A stretch of 64,000 bases of DNA. Origin: S5-327 sp965200975 (GTDB lineage: Bacteria; Chloroflexota; Dehalococcoidia; Lucifugimonadales; Australimonadaceae). Positions 60,510 to 64,000 of the stretch are shown piece after piece. The stretch lies in the NCBI GenBank assembly GCA_965200975.1, contig OZ241740.1, positions 1,612,001 through 1,676,000 on the forward strand. The letters run 5' to 3'. The translations under genes were made by a program, and so were the position numbers. Every line of letters starts with the position of its first letter. Position 1 is the stretch's first letter. The notes beneath the pieces were generated by a model that ran no database searches, had not been told where the DNA came from, and saw only the letters and a program-made list of their open reading frames with translations.

Positions 60510-62354
60510 TTAGCCGGCGGCTTTGGCGCGGGCGCGGTTGACGCGGTAGCGCTCGTCGGGGTCGAGGATGCGCTTGCGCATACGGACGCCCTTGGGCGTA
60601 ACCTCGACGAGTTCGTCTTCGTTGATGAAGCCCAGCGCCTCCTCGAGGCTGAACTTCACCGGAGGCGCAAGGCGCTCGACGATCTCCTGGGTGGCGGAGC
60701 GCATATTGGTCATCTTGCGCTCCTTGCAGACGTTCAGATCCATATCGCGCTCGCGGTTGTGGCGCCCGACGATCATCCCCTGATAGACCGGCGTCTGGGG
60801 ATCCACGAATGTTTCGCCGCGCTCCTGGGCGTTCTGCAGGCCGTAGGTGACGGCGACTCCCGATTCGGCGGCGACGACGGCGCCTGCGCGGGCCGGCTTT
60901 ACCGCGCCTGCGACCGGCTCCATGCCGATGAGTTCGGCGCTGAGCTGCCCGTTCCCTCGGGTGGCCCGCAGAAAGAAGCTCTGAAAGCCGATCAGCCCTC
61001 TTGTCGGAAGCCGGTACTGCATCCGCACGTTGCCTGAACCGTCGCTCTGCATATCGACCATCTGCGCCAGCCGCGACGACAACTCCTCGGCGACCGGGCC
61101 GATGTAGTCGTCGCGCGTCTCGAGGAAGAGGGCCTCGTAAGGCTCGCAAATCTCTCCGTCGATAACGCGGGTCACTGCTTCGGGGCGCGAGACCTGGAAC
61201 TCGATTCCCTCGCGCCGCATCTTTTCGATCAGCACGGAGAGATGCAGTTCGCCGCGGCCGCTCACGAGAAATTCGTCGGCGCTGTCGGTGCGCTCGACGC
61301 GGAGCGCGACGTTCGTTTGCAGTTCGCGCTGCAGGCGGTCCCACAGCATTCGGGACGTCGCGTACTGGCCTTCGCGACCTGCAAACGGCGAGGTGTTGAC
61401 GCTGAAGGTCATACGCACCGTCGGCTCCTCGACCTGCATACGTTCCAGGGGATCGGGCGCCTCGATCGAAGCCACTGTGTCGCCGATGCGCACGTCGCGC
61501 AGGCCGGAGAGGGCGACGATCTCGCCGGCGGAGGCTGATTCGATTTCGCGCCTGGCAAGGTCGCGGAAGGTGAACAGGCGCTCCACCCGGTAGGCGGGAG
61601 GCGAATCGTCCCCGCTCAACAGCAGCGCCTGCTCGCCCTTGACGATGCGTCCCCGTGAAAGCCTGCCGACGGCGATTTGCCCCAGATGGTTGTCGTAGTC
61701 GAGGGCGGCCACCAGCATCCGGAATGGAGCGTCAGGATCTGCTACGGGCGGCGGGACGCGCTCGACGATCGCGTCGAACAGCGGGGCCATATCGCGCGGA
61801 GGGTCCGCCAGGTCGTTCAGGGCGTAATGGTTGCGGGCGGACGCGTAGAGCACCGGGAAGTCGAGCTGGTCGGGGTCGGTGGCGAGTTCGAGGAAGAGAT
61901 CCTGGACAGCGGAGAGAACGCCGACGGGGTCGGCGGCGGGGCGGTCGATTTTGTTGATGACGAGCACCGGCCTCAAGCCCTGCTGAAGCGCTATGCGCAG
62001 GACGTAGCGCGTCTGTGGCATAGGCCCTTCGACGGCGTCGACGACGAGCAGGCAGCCGTCCGCCATATTGACGACGCGTTCGACCTCGCCGCTGAAGTCG
62101 GCATGGCCCGGCGTGTCGATGATGTTGACGGTAACGTCGCCGTATTTGATGCCGGTGTTCTTGGCGAGAATGGTTATGCCGCGCTCGCGCTCCTGCGGAT
62201 CGGAGTCCATGATGAGGTCGGGGGCCTGCTGATCGGGGCGGAAGACGCGGCTGTACCGCAACATAGCGTCGACGAGGCTCGTCTTCCCGTGGTCGACGTG
62301 CGCGACGATGGCGATGTTGCGGAGGTTTACCTGGGGCGATTCAGTCATGGGCAT
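60510..62354 (-). CDS. typA: translational GTPase TypA/BipA
   Basis: The 614-residue protein has the GTPase motifs in order: AHVDHGKTSL (G1), RGITI (G2), DTPGHADFSGE (G3), NKIDRPAADP (G4) and SARNHYAL (G5). EF-G-like domains II, III and V and the TypA-specific C-terminal part (RKMTNMRSATQEIVERLAPP and LVEVTPKGVRMRKRIL) follow. It acts on the ribosome under stress, including in assembly at low temperature. Two in-frame ATGs (62354, 62348) are possible. It is convergent with fhs and lies downstream of tRNA-Arg. Confidence 0.96.
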   Translation of the reverse strand: MPMTESPQVNLRNIAIVAHVDHGKTSLVDAMLRYSRVFRPDQQAPDLIMDSDPQERERGITILAKNTGIKYGDVTVNIIDTPGHADFSGEVERVVNMADGCLLVVDAVEGPMPQTRYVLRIALQQGLRPVLVINKIDRPAADPVGVLSAVQDLFLELATDPDQLDFPVLYASARNHYALNDLADPPRDMAPLFDAIVERVPPPVADPDAPFRMLVAALDYDNHLGQIAVGRLSRGRIVKGEQALLLSGDDSPPAYRVERLFTFRDLARREIESASAGEIVALSGLRDVRIGDTVASIEAPDPLERMQVEEPTVRMTFSVNTSPFAGREGQYATSRMLWDRLQRELQTNVALRVERTDSADEFLVSGRGELHLSVLIEKMRREGIEFQVSRPEAVTRVIDGEICEPYEALFLETRDDYIGPVAEELSSRLAQMVDMQSDGSGNVRMQYRLPTRGLIGFQSFFLRATRGNGQLSAELIGMEPVAGAVKPARAGAVVAAESGVAVTYGLQNAQERGETFVDPQTPVYQGMIVGRHNRERDMDLNVCKERKMTNMRSATQEIVERLAPPVKFSLEEALGFINEDELVEVTPKGVRMRKRILDPDERYRVNRARAKAAG

Positions 62355-62400
62355 GTAGAAGGCGTGCGGCGCCTGGGGTTGGTCAAGCTCGTGAGAGTAG

Positions 62401-62475
62401 TGGCGTCCCCGGGGAGACTCGAACTCCCGCCCCCGGCTCCGGAGGCCGGTGCTCTATCCACTGAGCTACGGGGAC
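62401..62475 (-). tRNA. tRNA-Arg(CCG)
   Basis: The minus strand starts GTCCCCG and ends CGGGGAC-G-CCA, a perfect acceptor stem, discriminator G and an encoded CCA. The anticodon arm is CCGGC-CTCCGGA-GCCGG, with anticodon CCG for the Arg codon CGG. The D arm GCTC-AGTGGAT-AGAGC and T arm with GTTCGAGTC are standard. It is 75 nt with CCA. It lies 46 bp upstream of typA in the same direction. Confidence 0.96.
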
Positions 62476-62744
62476 TTATGCGTAGTATAGCCGAGGGCGC
62501 GCGTCCGGGCATCCATCCGTTCGTCTCGGCAGCTGTTCAGCGTTCATCATGCGCCGCCGGCGGAGCCATTCCCGGGGACGCTTCCCTCGCCTCAGGGAGC
62601 ACAGGGAGAGCGGCGGCGCCTCCACGCTCTCGCAAAATTCGGCAAGACTTTGCATCGGGCATCCCTGTGCGCGCTGCGAGTCGAAGAGTGAAAATAGGGA
62701 GAGTCGGGGAGTCGTGAAAACGCCTGCAAGCGCACAAAAAGCAC

Positions 62745-62774
62745 TTGACACTCGAAAACGCCTATCCCTATGAT
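62745..62774 (+). promoter_or_regulatory. sigma70-type promoter of the collagen-like lipoprotein gene
   Basis: TTGACA at 62745-62750 is a perfect -35 and TATGAT at 62769-62774 has one mismatch to TATAAT; the spacer is 18 bp. A start near 62781 would leave a leader of about 90 nt before the ATG at 62870. The rest of the 394-bp gap 62476-62869 shows no gene, and a shorter part near 62560 is GC-rich and repeat-like. Confidence 0.8.
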
Positions 62775-62869
62775 ACTCGCTGTGTAGGGGACTCGATGGT
62801 GGTCGGCTCCGGTGTCACGGGAGCTACCCCCAAGGCGACCACGTCGGACGATTTTGGAAAGGGGGTTCG

Positions 62870-63544
62870 ATGAACCGCTTCTTCACCGCCAAGAATATGG
62901 CCCTTGTGCTCCTCGTGACGACAACTGCACTGGTGGCTGCCGCGTGCACGGGCCCTGCCGGTCCTGCCGGCCCTGCCGGCCCTGCCGGGGCCGACGGCGC
63001 TACCGGCGCTAACGGCCCTGCCGGCCCCGCCGGCCCCGCCGGTCCTGCTGGAGCGCGCGGCCCTGAAGGTCCTGCCGGCCCTCCCGGCGCCGCTGGCGCA
63101 GACGGGGCTCCCGGCGCTGACGGCGCCCCCGGCCCCGCTGGTCCTACGGGACGCGTCGGGCCTTCCGGCTCTGTTGGCCCCGCTGGCCCTGCCGGCCCTG
63201 CGGGTCTTACCGGCCCTGCCGGCGCTGCTGGCGCGCCTGGCGCCCCCGGAGCTCCCGGCGACCCATCGTTCAGCGCAATCGCCCTGAGCCCCAACCTTGT
63301 GGGCCCCGGCATTCCGGTCACCGTCAGCGCTGTGCTCACCGGCTTTGAGGGCGGCGAGCAGGTAAGCCTGACCCTGCTGTTCGCAGACGGCTCATCGCTC
63401 TCGCTCGCATCCGTCCCCGCGAACTCAGGCGGGATGGCCTCCGTCGATCTGATGCACGAAGCAGGCCTGGAGTCGGGTCTCTACTCCGTGCAAGCAGCGG
63501 GAAGCAACGGTGGCAAAGCCAGCGCTGCGCTTCACGTCAAGTAA
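62870..63544 (+). CDS. collagen-like lipoprotein
   Basis: The 224-residue protein has a lipoprotein signal (MALVLLVTTTALVAAAC, lipobox with Cys26). Residues 28-132 are 35 uninterrupted Gly-X-Y triplets (many GPA, also GAD, GAP, GRV). The last 92 residues form a probable beta-sandwich domain (ALSPNLVGPGIPVTVSAVL and ASVDLMHEAGLESGLYSV). It would be a surface lipoprotein with a rigid triple-helix stalk and a globular tip, or a trimer held together by it. GGGGG precedes the ATG. No prolyl hydroxylase is near. The gene has its own promoter and terminator, so it is monocistronic. Confidence 0.9.
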   Translation: MNRFFTAKNMALVLLVTTTALVAAACTGPAGPAGPAGPAGADGATGANGPAGPAGPAGPAGARGPEGPAGPPGAAGADGAPGADGAPGPAGPTGRVGPSGSVGPAGPAGPAGLTGPAGAAGAPGAPGAPGDPSFSAIALSPNLVGPGIPVTVSAVLTGFEGGEQVSLTLLFADGSSLSLASVPANSGGMASVDLMHEAGLESGLYSVQAAGSNGGKASAALHVK

Positions 63545-63574
63545 CGCGCGACAAGGCATAACGCAAGCTCGTTG

Positions 63575-63606
63575 GAAGCCCTGGGCAATTGCCCAGGGCT
63601 TCTTTT
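63575..63606 (+). terminator. rho-independent terminator of the collagen-like gene
   Basis: GAAGCCCTGGGC-AATT-GCCCAGGGCTTC is a perfect 12-bp stem with a 4-base loop, followed by TTTT. It begins 30 bp after the stop codon. Confidence 0.92.
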
Positions 63607-64000
63607 CGGGCGCGCGCCTCTCTTCTCCTATCGCCCTATCGCCAAGCCTCGTGCGCCTTCCGCCCTTCCTTCCCGCGACCCGGCCCAAGCCTCGCGATCG
63701 GCCAAAGCGTCCTGACGTTTCTGCGCGGGCTCACGGGCAAAGGCGGCTTGCGCGACCAGCGCGGAAGTCTCCCGCAGCGAGCAGAGCGCCGACCGCGCAA
63801 CGGCTTCCGGCGCGTCCGTCGCAGCGCTCCCCCTTCCCGGAGCGACTGCGTCAGCCTTCAGGAGCCGCCTGCTTCTCCCCTCCCCTCCCCTGCCCTGGTT
63901 TCTCTGTACAGCCCTGCACGGGCCCTTGCAAACGCAAAGCGGACGGAGCGCGCTGCCCCGCGGAACAGCGGCTGATCTCGTCAGATGTTGCTGCGCTCCC
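63607..64000. other. GC-rich right end with no gene seen
   Basis: The last 394 bases contain short open frames of low-complexity, Arg/Pro/Ser-rich sequence without ribosome-binding sites or family motifs. Words such as gtctcccgcagcgagcagag recall the dispersed repeat family weakly. I see no gene here; the first gene past the window edge may begin later. Confidence 0.6.

Noticed and set aside
62476..62751. Minus-strand open frame of 91 codons upstream of tRNA-Arg
   Set aside because: No ribosome-binding site, mixed low-complexity composition and overlap with the promoter of the opposite gene.
62870..63300. Simple GC-rich satellite
   Set aside because: The repeats stay in frame as Gly-X-Y triplets after a lipoprotein signal, with promoter and terminator, so it is a coding collagen tract.
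63589..63975. Plus-strand open frame of 128 codons at the right end
   Set aside because: It starts inside the terminator stem and encodes Arg/Ser/Pro-rich low-complexity sequence with no ribosome-binding site.

Overview
The window is 64 kb of GC-rich bacterial chromosome with no rRNA and one tRNA. The base composition, the many paralogues of class III CoA-transferases, amidohydrolases, cupins and VOC proteins, the GTG and TTG starts, a Gram-positive-type LexA box and a DUF164 zinc-ribbon gene beside rnpB suggest an uncultured Chloroflexota (Dehalococcoidia or SAR202-like). That placement is inference from gene content; no phylogenetic marker was analysed.

Layout. 0-10 kb: a VOC pseudogene, an MBL-fold protein, a GH15 glycosidase, FabF, RecJ, then a VOC dioxygenase, a cupin and a bicupin, a frameshifted PPOX gene and a GNAT acetyltransferase. 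10-19 kb: a LigB-type dioxygenase, three tandem copies of a small coiled-coil gene, an oxidoreductase, an ornithine-cyclodeaminase-like gene, a radical SAM DNA modification/repair gene behind a LexA-like box, a retropepsin-like protease and a second bicupin. 19-26 kb: a co-directional catabolic-looking run of two amidohydrolases, an M29/NicX-like protein, two 4,5-dihydroxyphthalate-decarboxylase-like proteins around a CDO-like cupin, and a membrane-anchored HNH protein. 26-33 kb: an ADP-ribosylglycohydrolase with a CRP-like promoter, an acyl-CoA synthetase, a Zn-alcohol dehydrogenase with an N-terminal frameshift, a Nudix protein, a tartrate/D-malate dehydrogenase, and a PGN_0703-type putative restriction endonuclease at a duplication junction. 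33-43 kb, minus strand: aldolase, DUF427, MFS transporter, and a PobA / double CoA-transferase / thiolase / DUF35 / amidohydrolase cluster. 43-51.4 kb, minus strand: rnpB preceded by a serine-recombinase homologue without its catalytic residues and a DUF164 zinc-ribbon gene, then lipB, a one-domain AICAR transformylase, and the E2, E1beta and E1alpha genes of a branched-chain 2-oxoacid dehydrogenase. 51.6-64 kb: ThiI, aldolase, enoyl-CoA hydratase, CoA-transferase, VOC, a lone molybdenum hydroxylase large subunit, formate-tetrahydrofolate ligase, TypA/BipA, tRNA-Arg(CCG), and a collagen-like lipoprotein between a clear promoter and terminator.

How genes fit together. LipB would provide the octanoyl precursor for the lipoyl lysine of E2 in the same gene run. 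PobA would make protocatechuate, and the distant LigB-type gene is a candidate ring-opening partner. The CoA-transferases, enoyl-CoA hydratase, thiolase and acyl-CoA synthetase point to CoA-ester catabolism of organic acids and aromatics. A degenerate hairpin-forming repeat recurs in at least ten intergenic gaps. Three genes carry single lesions (in-frame stop near 453; frameshifts near 9660 and 29409), which may be real decay or assembly error.
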